A stretch of 64,000 bases of DNA from Beroe forskalii. Taxonomy: Eukaryota > Ctenophora > Nuda > Beroida > Beroidae. Where the stretch lies: assembly GCA_011033025.1 (NCBI GenBank), contig WFMF01000039.1, positions 682,001-746,000 of the forward strand, in the 5' to 3' direction. The translations under genes were made by a program, and so were the position numbers. This document shows, piece by piece, positions 43,859-54,471 of this stretch (positions are counted from its first letter, which is position 1; the number at the start of each line of letters is the position of its first letter). Below the pieces are notes generated by a model. It saw nothing but the letters and a program-made list of their open reading frames with translations. It made no database searches and was not told the DNA's origin.

Positions 43859-45540
43859 AGCCCTACTGTAGCCATCTTAATTAGCAGTGAAGTTATTGCG
43901 CAACTCTGCGGCGCAGTATAAGATACGATGTTCATAGGAGTCAATTAATCAAGCTTTTGACCAGAGTGTAGTGGTAAGCAGCAATGAAAACTGTATGACG
44001 TTTGTAGAGACTCTGCTATTATTGTGATAACGAATGAAAGACTGATCTGTGCTTGATCTGCACTGAGGTCACGGTGATTTAACTGTCAACTGGGTGATCT
44101 CCCCACTAGGTTTTACTTCTAAGAAGCTAAATTTCAGAACTTTCAATCATAAAGTAGGATAACGGGGTCCGCAGGAACAAACCAAATTAAGGGAATGAAC
44201 CCTATTCCACCCTGAACTCGCCCAAAAACCTTGGCCACCCTGAACCAAGGCGAAATTAACCTGAATCAAACCGTGTTGATATTATTCAGCTTGTTTCGGA
44301 TTAATTTGCCTTGATTCGGGGATTTTTTATTGTGGGTTCACTTGATTCTCTTGACTCTGGTTGTTCCTGCTTTAAGTTTCAACGTAACAGTTTTGAGATT
44401 AAAAACAACATAGAATTTATTGTGAATTTTGGAAGATTTAGGACTTATCACATTTTCAATTACATGTCCCCATTTTTGTGGCTTAAAACCTGCGCGGACT
44501 TATGATTATATGAATATGTCTACAGTTGACAGTAGGTCGGCCGCTGCAGACTTTTTATGAGCCCGACACTGAGTCGCACTCGCACTCGCAGGTCCGCTGT
44601 GGACTCCAGTTCAGACTGTTGGGCAGTCCGTTTTAATGCAACTCTAACCAGAGCCCCCTTTTGTTCGCCGTGCGTGCTGTTGTTGATGTTCCACTCTTCA
44701 AATGTTTCGGCGTCAGGCGTATGCATTTGGTTAGCTGAATTCACTTTGGGCCGAAAAATTCAGACGCGAAAATTTTTGGTGAATATATGGAGTCCATGGC
44801 GGCAGCCTGTGGACTCAAGTTTGTCAGGTTTTTTAACCTTTCAATTTCATTATGTGGGACTAAAATTTTTTTATCTTTTAGTTAAAGCATTAGGTAGTTC
44901 TAAATTGTTCATGACCCTCTATCACTATGAATATGATAAATTTCGTTATTAATATTCTTAGAAGTTCAATTGTTTACTAATAACTATTGTTTAAAAAATA
45001 TAAGAGTTCTGAATCTAAACTTTACATTCGGAGCTGAATGTCGTACGCTAAGTCTTTGTTTGCAGTTTAATACTTATAGTAGTTGCTGTAAGCAACCATG
45101 TGCAACAACTCTACGCTTAACTTTTTTAGTTAGATTCAGGATTCTGAATCATCAATAATTATAAATATTCCTTTCAAATATATAACCGCTTACTAATACT
45201 ATGAGTCTACAGTTTGTATTTGATATCATTATCCTGCTATGCTATTGCTATAATTATTTAATTCAAATTTTATAAACATAGCTAACTGTTTGATTTTGTT
45301 ATATAATTCAGAATCAGATTGTCTTTTCATATAGTTATACAGCTCATTTGTGAAAGTTCATTCTGAATCTCATATTGTCTTTGCCAGACGTTGTCTACGT
45401 CCCGACTCAAAAATTTCAAATAAAATTTATTGAATTTAAATTAATAACCACGACCAGGTAATTTTTAAAAATGCCTTGTCCGGCGTCTGCCTCTACGAGT
45501 CTTGGCGTTGCGTAGGTCACCTTGCTTTTATATTAACACG
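43859..45540. other. 3' flank of copy B, no recognised gene
   Basis: Near-identical to 31637-33329. It shows only small indels against copy A (for example GCACTCGCACTCGCAGG with an extra unit near 44580). Confidence 0.5.
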
Positions 45541-45596
45541 TTTATCCCTCATACATCATAAGTCATTTCCTAAGCCCGCATACTCGCATAAGTGTA

Positions 45597-45681
45597 TTGC
45601 TCTAACCAGATCCCTAGTTTTACGCGCGCGCCGCGCCTTGCTCCAAACCTTGTCGTTTCGCGACACCCCTGGTTAGGGGAA
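45597..45681. mobile_element. 85-bp palindromic element with 9-bp target duplication
   Basis: The element runs from TTGCTCTAACCAG to CTGGTTAGGGGAA, so the ends are imperfect inverted repeats. ATAAGTGTA flanks it at 45588-45596 and 45682-45690, and is single in copy A at 33355-33363. It has no coding capacity and a CpG-rich middle. It defines a family to which the other AACCAGG/CCTGGTT motifs here probably belong. A 9-bp duplication is typical of Mutator-like elements, but other groups are possible at this size. Confidence 0.85.
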
Positions 45682-46660
45682 ATAAGTGTACGAGTCGTAC
45701 GCGCACGCGCGCGCAACGCAAACAGGGATATACGTGTTTTAACTGTTTAGCAAATCCTTCATGTGTGGGCTCGAGCCCACACATGATGACACATATGTTG
45801 TGCTAGCCTGGAGCCGGCTGGCCCGGCGCGGCTAGCGCGCGCTATAGCCGCGCCGGGAGCTTTCCCGATACAGATTCAGGAGAAAGCGCTGCTATGCAGT
45901 TGCACGTATACCACTATACCATGCTGTTTGCCTGTTTGCGCGGGGCGCGTATACGCGACGCGCACCTATATCGTCCTATTATATTTATATCATATCACCT
46001 AAGCTATGCGGTTTTTTTCAGCTGGCGTTGCCTGGCCCCCTGAGCGCACTTGCCCTAACCAAGGCCCTGGTTACGCGCACGGCTTCCTAAGCCCGGCAGC
46101 CCGCATAGGTGTGTGTGTACACGCGTTGCTAAACACGTATATCCTCGTAGGATGTTACCCTACCCTCGCGCGCGGCGCAACGTTCCACATTTGGACGTCA
46201 CTTTGCAACCTCGCCATCCAGTCAGAAGAAATAGACGGGGCAACGTCCGTCGACGTATATCCCTGTCTTTGTAGGATGTTACCCTACCCTCCGCCTTCAA
46301 ACCTCCGAGTGTTGCGCGCAGGGATGGGAGAAATCCATCAATCCCTGTCTGCGTTGCGCGGCGCGTACGCACACCTATGCGGGCTTAGGAAGTACACGCG
46401 CAGCGCAAATAGATTAATAATTATTTATTTTCTTCCAAAGCCCGCATAGTTGCCGTAACCAGGGCCCTGGTTGCGCACGGAGTGCGCGGCGCGGGTGTCG
46501 TATCGACACCCCTGGTTAGGGGAACCCGCATAGGTGTGTGTGTACGCGAGCGGCCGCGCTTCCCTACGGGAAGCGCGCCGCGCAACGCAAACAGGGATAT
46601 ACTTATACGTGTTTAGCAATTTATTTTCTTGTGCTTTTGTCGTACGATGTATATGACCTG

Positions 46661-46691
46661 CTGACGCCAGCCGCGAAGCGGCTGGCGTCAG
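46661..46691. repeat. Perfect GC-rich hairpin, 14-bp stem, GAA loop
   Basis: CTGACGCCAGCCGC, a loop of GAA, and the exact reverse complement, followed at once by a second palindrome CGCCGCGCGCGGCG. It lies in the part found only in copy B. Confidence 0.8.
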
Positions 46692-47584
46692 CGCCGCGCG
46701 CGGCGCTGATTCTCGAGAGGGTCTGTCATGTGTCAACGTCAGACAATTGTGCTTGTAGTTGTACAGAAATTATTCACTTTACATGTGTTACTCCATGTTA
46801 CGGAGCCTTATTTTGCGCGCGCAAGCGCGCCTCTTCAGAGAAGAGTTTGTGACTTTTCTACGAAAAGCGCGCGCAAGCGCGAACAAACAGGGACACGTAA
46901 CATGTGGTAACACATGTGTAATACAGGGAATGTATCGTAGATTTGTGTATATTGTGTAGTTTTGTTTATATGTCATGAATTCCTAAGCCCGCATAGGTGT
47001 GTGTACGCGAGCCACACAGGGATATACGTGTTTAGCAAGTCATGAATTAAGCAATTAATTTTTATAAGTCATCTTTCTCTATTTCTTTTTTAAACAAAAT
47101 CATTCCCCTAACCAGGGGCGTCCCGGCGTCGCGAAACGCTCGCCGCGCACTTTGTGGGCGTAACCAGGGTCCTGGTTAAGGCAAACAAAATCATTGAATG
47201 AGCAACACCACTGCTCATGCTTCTACAGATGTAACAAATAAGCATTCTCTTCAATAGGGTGCAATTTCTAAACTTGAATAATCTGGGGCTCAGGGGCTGT
47301 GTTGAGAAACACACTTTTGTATATACCAACATTTGACACAATAGTTGTTCAGACTGAACAACTCAGCTTCAGTTCCTTTGTTAACATGCCGTTCAGTAAG
47401 GACATCCACTAAGCTTGCCAAGCAAGGCCATATCCGAACAATCATAGGGACAAATGTTGGTTCCCCTAACCAGGGGTTGTGTTGAGAAACACACCTTTGT
47501 ATATACCAACATTTGACACAATAGCTGTTCGGACTGAACGGAACCTCTCAGCTTCAGTTGATCTTGCAGTTAGGAGCATATTAT

Positions 47585-47710
47585 TTGAAGAAAAGTCTTC
47601 CAGATTGATGTCTTGAAGAAAGATTTCTTCTTAATTCAAATATTTTAGATTTATTTGAATTAAAAAGGAAATCTTTCTTCAAGACATCAATCTACAAGAC
47701 TTTTCTTCAA
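47585..47710. mobile_element. ~126-bp hairpin MITE
   Basis: TTGAAGAAAAGTCTT at the left end and AAGACTTTTCTTCAA at the right end are exact inverted repeats. A second inverted pair inside (TCTTGAAGAAAGATTTC against GAAATCTTTCTTCAAGA) leaves a short AT-rich centre, so nearly the whole element folds on itself. Copy A has a truncated version. Confidence 0.75.
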
Positions 47711-47713
47711 CTC

Positions 47714-48221
47714 CGTACTTGAAAACCAACATGATTCCTTTAGGTAATGCAATGTGGAGAGCAGCAGGATCTAAGTGAGTCACACCAAGATGAGTGATGT
47801 GCAGGCATCTTCAGTCCAATACCTACCTCAGCTTTTAGATTTATAAATTGATTAATTAAATAACACAAGGTAACAGGCTGGTCATAAGTTGAGTATATTT
47901 TCATAGTATCCCAGTGGCAGAACACAGTCAGCACCTGAATGATCTCAAATTTAGGAGTAGCTGGTCCCATCTTCCATTGAGGCATATGTTTTTACAACTT
48001 ACACTCAAATTTACTGTTGGTTAAGTTGACTGAGTTGTTTACGACTAATATTGGCATGAGTTTGGTTTCCTTGAAGCTTTCAAATAGCAAATGCTATTCG
48101 TCATGTGGTGTGTTGATGGTGCACCAGATGTCAGGAGTGAAAGGATGTGGGTGCCTGGATGAAAGGATCAGATGAGAGGGTACAATGAGAGAGGGAGTGA
48201 CTGAATGGAAGATTCAGATAT
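47714..48221. other. No recognised gene
   Basis: Unique DNA after the duplication. The minus-strand frame 47740-47985 has no domain I know and no clear splice context. Purine-rich GAGAGGGAG-type words occur near 48170-48200. Confidence 0.4.
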
Positions 48222-48382
48222 GGGATCATTCACATATTACGTAATCACCAAGAGGGGGGGGGGTGTTTCTGAATGATTACGTTACATGTTATTGTAACAA
48301 ATACAACTACTGTAAACTTGATTACGAGGGGGAGGGGGGTAAAATCGGCCAAAAATTGATTATGTAATATGTGAATGATCCC
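48222..48382. mobile_element. 161-bp MITE-like element, ends GGGATCATTCACATATTACG
   Basis: The ends GGGATCATTCACATATTACGTAATCA and TGATTATGTAATATGTGAATGATCCC are near-perfect inverted repeats. Inside lie a run of nine or more G and a second G-rich run (GAGGGGGAGGGGGG). MITEs with similar GGATCATTC and ATTACGTAA ends plus G-runs are, from memory, widespread in invertebrates. No convincing target duplication was found. Confidence 0.75.
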
Positions 48383-49162
48383 TAAGAGGGAGCAATGAGA
48401 GGGTGTGATGTGAGAGAGTGCAATGTGCTTTCAGGGCATTTCTGGACAAGATAATCCCCAACCTCTGACGGTAGCCACCTTGTATGCCCGTTCCCGGGCC
48501 AAGACTAGTCCTAAACCAAAGGGTGTGGCTACCATCGCTGAGGGTATACCCCCAATGCATATTTTTACTGTGACATGTTCTGTATGATTTAGGTATTTAT
48601 AGGATCTGGTGTGAGCAAAGATTTTGGTGTTGTTCTAACCTATGGTGTGTCCTGTGGTGTGAGGTGATAGGCTGCTGCTCAATTTTGTGTCTAACAGCAC
48701 TTTAATCAGTATGACCTATATCTACATTGCTATGGTGTCTGTTTCATTGATTTGTTATGGTGCACTGACCTATAATACCTGTAACAGACAAAAAATCCTC
48801 AGTATTACTTATGTTTGCAGAAGGTGTGACCCATTTCAGATCCCCATGGTGCCTGACCACAGCACAGAGACAGATAATAATAAATAGTTTAAAATGAACT
48901 TATAGATAGTCTCCTTGTGTTTGAATCATGATTAAGCAAGGAATTATGAATAAATGACATCGAAATATCATTATACCTTATTGGACTTTATTTAACTGGC
49001 CCTTAAGGACAAAAAAGAAAGGCCAGTTAAAGTGGGTCCAGTCAAATTAAAGGCCAGTAAATTTAGGTGAAATTAAACTTTTACGACTTGCCTTTTATTC
49101 TCGTGAACGTCATTATATAACACGATAATGACCTAAATCATGGTATAAGATCGGGATTTGGG

Positions 49163-52100
49163 GCATTGTCATTCACACATTCTGGTACACATGTCAGAAC
49201 CGCCAGGCTGACCGCCCGCTCCTTGAGAGCATTTGAAAACAAACTAAACATTATCAATCCAACCATTCAACTCTCAAACCACTGTTAATTCAATTATCTC
49301 TATACACTAACATATTATATGATAAGTTTTTTACGGCCTATCTTATTCCTAAAAGATTTTATGTGTCTATTTCAATTCTGAATCACCTGCGTGTAATTTG
49401 TGTATCACACCCAGTCTTTATAGTTGGTATTACACTGATAACGGTTTTGTAATTTATGATAATGCTGCGAGTATTTTCATGCGTGTAACTCAATGTAGCT
49501 CATGTCCCATTAAACACACAGCTAGTATTTAACCATCCAATCAATGCTTTGCTTTACAGCTATAAAATGACTTAAAACATTCTAGTATGTTCATAATTTT
49601 TCGATATTTCGCCTCTATGTTAGCTTGACAACGTCATTTAAGATTTCTTTCTTAAACACAAGAATATTATTTAACCATGTTATATACTTTTGCTTAGCCC
49701 GAGCTAAGACTGCATTGTCATTCACACATTCTGGTACACATGTCAGAACCGCCAGGCTGACCGCCTGCGGTTTTGTAGTATTTGAAACAAATTTAAACAT
49801 TATCAATCCAACCATTCAACTCTCAAACCACTGTTAATTCAATTATCTCTATACACTAACATATTATATTTGTGAATTGCTGATTTATTGTTATTTTGAT
49901 TATTTAGTGATATTTGTTATGGATTATTCTACTAACTTAATTTTATCAGCCCATGAACAGAGAGACCATTGATGTTAATCTGGGTTTTTAGTGGGTGTCA
50001 ACCCCCACAGCATGGGTCGTAAACCACGCGTTTCACTTTGTTGAATATGATAAGTTTTTTACGGCCTATCTTATTCCTAAAAGATTTTATGTGTCTATTT
50101 CAATTCTGAATCACCTGCGTGTAATTTGTGTATCACACTCAGTCTATATAGTTGGTATTACACTGATAACGGTTTTGTAATTTATGATAATGCTGCGAGT
50201 ATTTTCATGCGTGTAACTTGTAATGTAGCTCTTGTCCCATTAAACACACAGCTAGTAGACTGCCTCCAATCAATGCTTTGCTTTTACAGCTATAAAATGA
50301 CTTAAAACGGTATATGTTCATAATTTTTCGATATTTTCGCCTCTATGTTAGCTTGACAACGTCATTTAAGATTTCTTTTCTTAAACACAAGAATATAATT
50401 TAACCATGTTATATACTTTTGCTTAGCCCGAGCTAAGACTGCATTGTCATTCACACATTCTGGTACACATGTCAGAACCGCCAGGCTGACCGCCCGCTCC
50501 TTGAGAGCATTTGAAAACAAACTAAACATTATCAATCCAACCATTCAACTCTCAAACCACTGTTAATTCAATTATCTCTATACACTAACATATCCTATTT
50601 TTACGGCGAATTATTCCTAAAAGATTTTATGTGTCTATTTCAATTTGAATCCCTTGACAGTGATTTGACCATGTCTTTAGTTTGGGATTTCACTGAAACG
50701 GTTTTTAATTTCTGAAAAATGCACGCCCCCAACGGTAACTTTTAATATTGCCGACAATATTCTCAAAACCTTTACTCATCATAAGCAACTCTGATGGCGG
50801 AAGAATTTGAAAAATTCGGTAATTTTAATTTTCGAAAAATTTTTCTATGCCCCTCAGGACAACGTCATTTACGGACAAAATTCTCAAAAACAAGAACTGA
50901 TTCAAATGCAACTTTTGTCCGATTTCGAAAAATTCGAAACTTAAATTTTTAAAATAAAGGGCGTGGCCTCCCATGAATGCCCCTCTTAGAGCATTTTATT
51001 CAATCATTCAAAACCATGGCGAAGGAATTTTGAAAAAAATTTATATGTTAATTTTGACCTAAAAAAGATTTATGTGTCTATTGACAACGTAATTTGGAAA
51101 AAATCCTCAAAATTTTTATTCATTAGCAACACAAGAATAATTTAAAAAATTGAGTATTTTAACTTTTGTGAAAAATGTAGCTCCCTTGTCCCCTTCAGGG
51201 TAACAATATTGCGGACAAAATTCAATCAAAATTTTATTTACAGGAAAATGATGGCGAAGGAATTTTGAAAAAGTCTGACTTTAATTTTGACGAAAAAAGG
51301 GCATTTAAGATTTCTTCAGGTTAAACAAAAATTTTTATTTTTCATGATTATAAAGTTTTTGCAACACGATGAGAAAAAGAATTTCGTTGCCTCATGTCAA
51401 ACCACTTAAATAAAAACAAACTAAACATTATCAACCAACCATTCTAACTCAAACCACTGTTAATTACACTAACATATTATATGACAAGTTTTTTACGGCC
51501 TATCTTATTCCTAAAAGATTTTATGTGTCTATTTCAATTCTGATTCACCTGCGTGTAATTTGTGTATCACACCCAGTCTTTATAGTTGGTATTACACTGA
51601 TAACGGTTTTGTAATTTATGATAATGCTGCGAGTATTTTCATGCGTGTAACTTTTAATGTAGCTCTTGTCCCATTAAACACACAGCTAGTAGACTGCCTC
51701 CAATCAATGCTTTGCTTTTACAGCTATAAAATGACTTAAAACGGTATATGTTCATAATTTTTCGATATTTTCGCCTCTATGTTAGCTTGACAACGTCATT
51801 TAAGATTTCTTTTCTTAAACACAAGAATATAATTTAACCATGTTATATACTTTCGCTTAGCCCGAGCTAAGACTGCATTGTCATTCACACATTCTGGTAC
51901 ACATGTCAGAACTGCCAGGCTGACCGCCCGCTCCTTGAGAGCATTTGAAAACAAACTAAACATTATCAATCCAACCATTCAACTCTCAAACCACTGTTAA
52001 TTCAATTATCTCTATACACTAACATATTATGACAAGTTTTTTACGGCTTATCTTATTCCTAAAAGATTTTATGTGTCTATTTCAATTCTGAATCACCTGC

Positions 52101-52999
52101 GTGTAATTTGTGTATCACACTCAGTCTATATAGTTGGTATTACACTGATAACGATTTTGTAATTTATGATAATGCTGCGAGTATTTTCATGCGTGTAACT
52201 TGTAATGTAGCTCTTGTCCCATTAAACACACAGCTAGTAGACTGCCTCCAATCAATGCTTTGCTTTTACAGCTATAAAATGACTTAAAACGGTATATGTT
52301 CATAATTTTTCGATATTTTCGCCTCTGGCTCTATGTTAGCTTGACAACGTCATTTAAGATTTCTTTTCTTAAACACAAGAATATAATTTAACCATGTTAT
52401 ATACTTTCGCTTAGCCCGAGCCGATCAGGCACAAGCCGATCAAAGGAAACGTCAAAGGATAGCCAAAGGACCCATGCTCTGCTCAAAACAACATCAACAG
52501 CAACAACAACAGATATAAGGACAACAACGGCAACAATAACAACATTTACAACATTTTCAACAGTTCTTTGTCTTCTGTTCCAGGCAGTATCCTGGAACTG
52601 GGCTTTGCCCATTGAGCCCAGTTAAATCCCAATCGATGGGAATATGATTTACACAGTCTGGTTGGGTCAGGCCTCCCTGTGACCCATCTAGACGAAGGGA
52701 GGTGGTACATAACCACCTTCGGCAGATCTCCGACTTAATATGCAGGCAAGTCTCGTCTTGCTTTGCAGTCTGATTGATGCCACGGGCGTTGGCAGCTTGC
52801 CAGTCCAGAGAGGTCCTGGACAGGCTGGCTGCTCTCAGCTCAGGATATAGCCCGGCAGTCGGGTGGCCTAAAAACCACCCAGGAGTTCACACCCTTGGCC
52901 TAGCGTATTAGGGATAGTCTCTATGCTCAGCATGGCTGCCACCGGCCTGGTCGATTAAACCGACCTTGGCCTTTCTACTAAGACTAAGACTAAGAAGAC
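49163..52999 (+). mobile_element. Retrotransposon-like insertion: ~0.55-0.75-kb monomers plus 3' part with (ACTAAG)n tail
   Basis: A 17-bp direct repeat TAAGATCGGGATTTGGG lies on both sides (49146-49162 and 53000-53016). The insert ends in a short tandem tail (ACTAAGACTAAGACTAAGAA). A long target duplication plus a simple tail is the mark of target-primed reverse transcription by non-LTR elements. The 5' part is made of partial direct repeats: CATTGTCATTCACACATTCT recurs at about 49164, 49713, 50443 and 51875. From 52430 on, a distinct GC-richer 3' part follows. No reverse-transcriptase frame is visible, so it is non-autonomous or heavily deleted. The ~60-codon minus-strand frames in each monomer match no family I know. 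Confidence 0.75.
50590..51430. other. Scrambled monomer stretch, possible consensus artefact
   Basis: Short exact words of the monomer (AAAGATTTTATGTGTCTATT, GACAACGTCATTT, ATTTAAGATTTCTT) appear in order, but they are separated by unrelated A/T-rich filler such as GAAAAATTCG and GGAATTTTGAAAAA. Real decay would not keep exact words while replacing the DNA between them so completely; a blend of two sequences in the consensus is likely. Confidence 0.45.
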
Positions 53000-53220
53000 T
53001 AAGATCGGGATTTGGGTCTTTCAGTGCAATTTATTAAGTATAAATGGGTTTTAATGGCCATTTTTAGAGTGAAAAATCCTTGGTCTGGTGACCACTAGAA
53101 AAATTTTTGTCCAAGGGGCTGGCTAAAATGGTTCAAAATTTGATTTTTGTCCATAGGGCCGGTTAAAAAAGGGCAGTTAAAAAAAGGCCGGCTAAATAAA
53201 GGCCAATAAGGTAATATCAT

Positions 53221-54471
53221 AATCCATAACAATGAAGTGTTTTAAAGCTCTCAGATTATATCTTTGTGAGTGTCAAAGCACTGATCTGAGTGCGCACTGG
53301 GCAGATATGTTTTGATATCATGTCTTCAGTCTCAGAATGGTCTCAGTCAGTGTGGGAGCTATGACAACATTCACTGACCAAATTTTGATAACATGGCTGA
53401 GCCTACATTAAGATATGATTAAACATGCTGTTGAATTGAATTGTTACAAGTGGTGTATTTATACTATGACAAAATATGGTGAAATTTCCAGTGTCATCAA
53501 TGTTGAAGTGCTATAGTGATTATGATCAATTCGAATTGATTTAATTATCCTTTTTTTCACCAAAATCATGTCTAGATAAGGCCGGCATGTTGCCACTTTG
53601 AGAGTGGTAGATCAGCAGTGTACTTTATCCAGCTTGTGGTAAACCCAAAAAATGAAAAAAATGGAACTTTTATAATTAATCAGAATTAGGGTGAAAATAG
53701 TGGTGACACACACTTACCACTTTTCTCATCCTTGTTCTGATAAAGTTTACAAAATAATCCCTATTCTACCCACCAGAAACTTTTCCAGTCAGCTAAAAGT
53801 TTTTTGCCTGGAATTCATTTAAAAAATTGCCAGTATTATAGCTCTGAAACTATTTGTTTATGTTCTTTTGGTTTTGTTCATTTTCTTCAGGTGAAAACAT
53901 GGTCCATGTGTCATAGATTTATGCTTTTATCTCATGTAGAGACAGATGATTTTTTGTATGCCTGTATGTGGTAAATGAATGTAATGTCATAACTTCCATG
54001 CTGTATAACTTTTGAACTAATGCAGATGGCAACAAAATTTTCACCTGCACCAACATTATCTGACAAGCAAGAGAAAATGCCCAATTAAAATACTTATCGC
54101 ATTTCTAAAGTTAAAAGTAGTTTTACCAGCAAAATCCATTAATTATTTGCAAACCTCACCTTTTTTCTATTTGGCCAATACATTAACTTTTTTTCCGCAT
54201 TTTACTCAGATTAGCATTCACACAGGCATCCTAAAGATGGAATTTTGAATTCTGAAACTGTCAGTTGATTTGCGTGGTTGTGTGAAATTGATTAATTCAT
54301 TCCATTCATTATCATTATTGAGTTTCATTCATCTCATTCACTTGATAGGTATCATGAAGGATCACATTAAAGATTATAACTTTATAAAACACTTCACATA
54401 CGACTTCTTTCTTGATTCCAGATCCACTGGAAATCTGCATTTTTCATCAAAAGATGCTTACCAGATGATGT
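53221..54471. other. 5' flank of the SMAD gene, no recognised gene
   Basis: AT-rich unique DNA. No exon is recognised. A possible 5' splice acceptor (CTTGATTCCAG) lies at about 54411-54421, 50 bases before the SMAD start, so an upstream non-coding exon cannot be excluded. Confidence 0.4.

Larger units (their letters stand above)
45560..46870. repeat. GC-rich palindrome cluster (copy B)
   Basis: Counterpart of 33330-34330, with extra modules: the 85-bp element at 45597-45681, GCGCTTCCCTACGGGAAGCGC near 46556, the hairpin at 46661-46691 followed by CGCCGCGCGCGGCG, and GCGCGCGCAAGCGCGC near 46815 and 46867. Confidence 0.75.
37361..47713 (+). repeat. Segmental duplication, copy B (~10.4 kb)
   Basis: Direct copy of 26788-36292. 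It starts at the same ATATCTATTATTGATGTAGG and ends at CTTTTCTTCAACTC. It holds the intact set of tail exons and, relative to copy A, the THAP element (40962-42463), an 85-bp element (45597-45681), extra splice-site repeat units and the full hairpin MITE at its right end. Confidence 0.95.
48972..53212. mobile_element. DNA-transposon-like element with 8-bp target duplication, interrupted by a 3.8-kb insertion
   Basis: The left end TATACCTTATTGGACTTTAT and the right end (inverted ACCTTATTGGCCTTTATTTA) are terminal inverted repeats, rich in GGCC-TTAA words. AATATCAT flanks both sides (48964-48971 and 53213-53220). Without the insertion the element would be about 390 bp and non-coding, so non-autonomous. 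An 8-bp duplication fits hAT-like or related elements. Confidence 0.75.

Noticed and set aside
47740-47985. Minus-strand 81-codon frame
   Set aside because: The composition looks protein-like, but no family is recognised and neither end has a convincing splice site or start context.
49615-51978. Repeated ~60-codon minus-strand frames in the monomers
   Set aside because: They follow the repeat unit and show no known motif; I could not tie them to reverse transcriptase or any other family.
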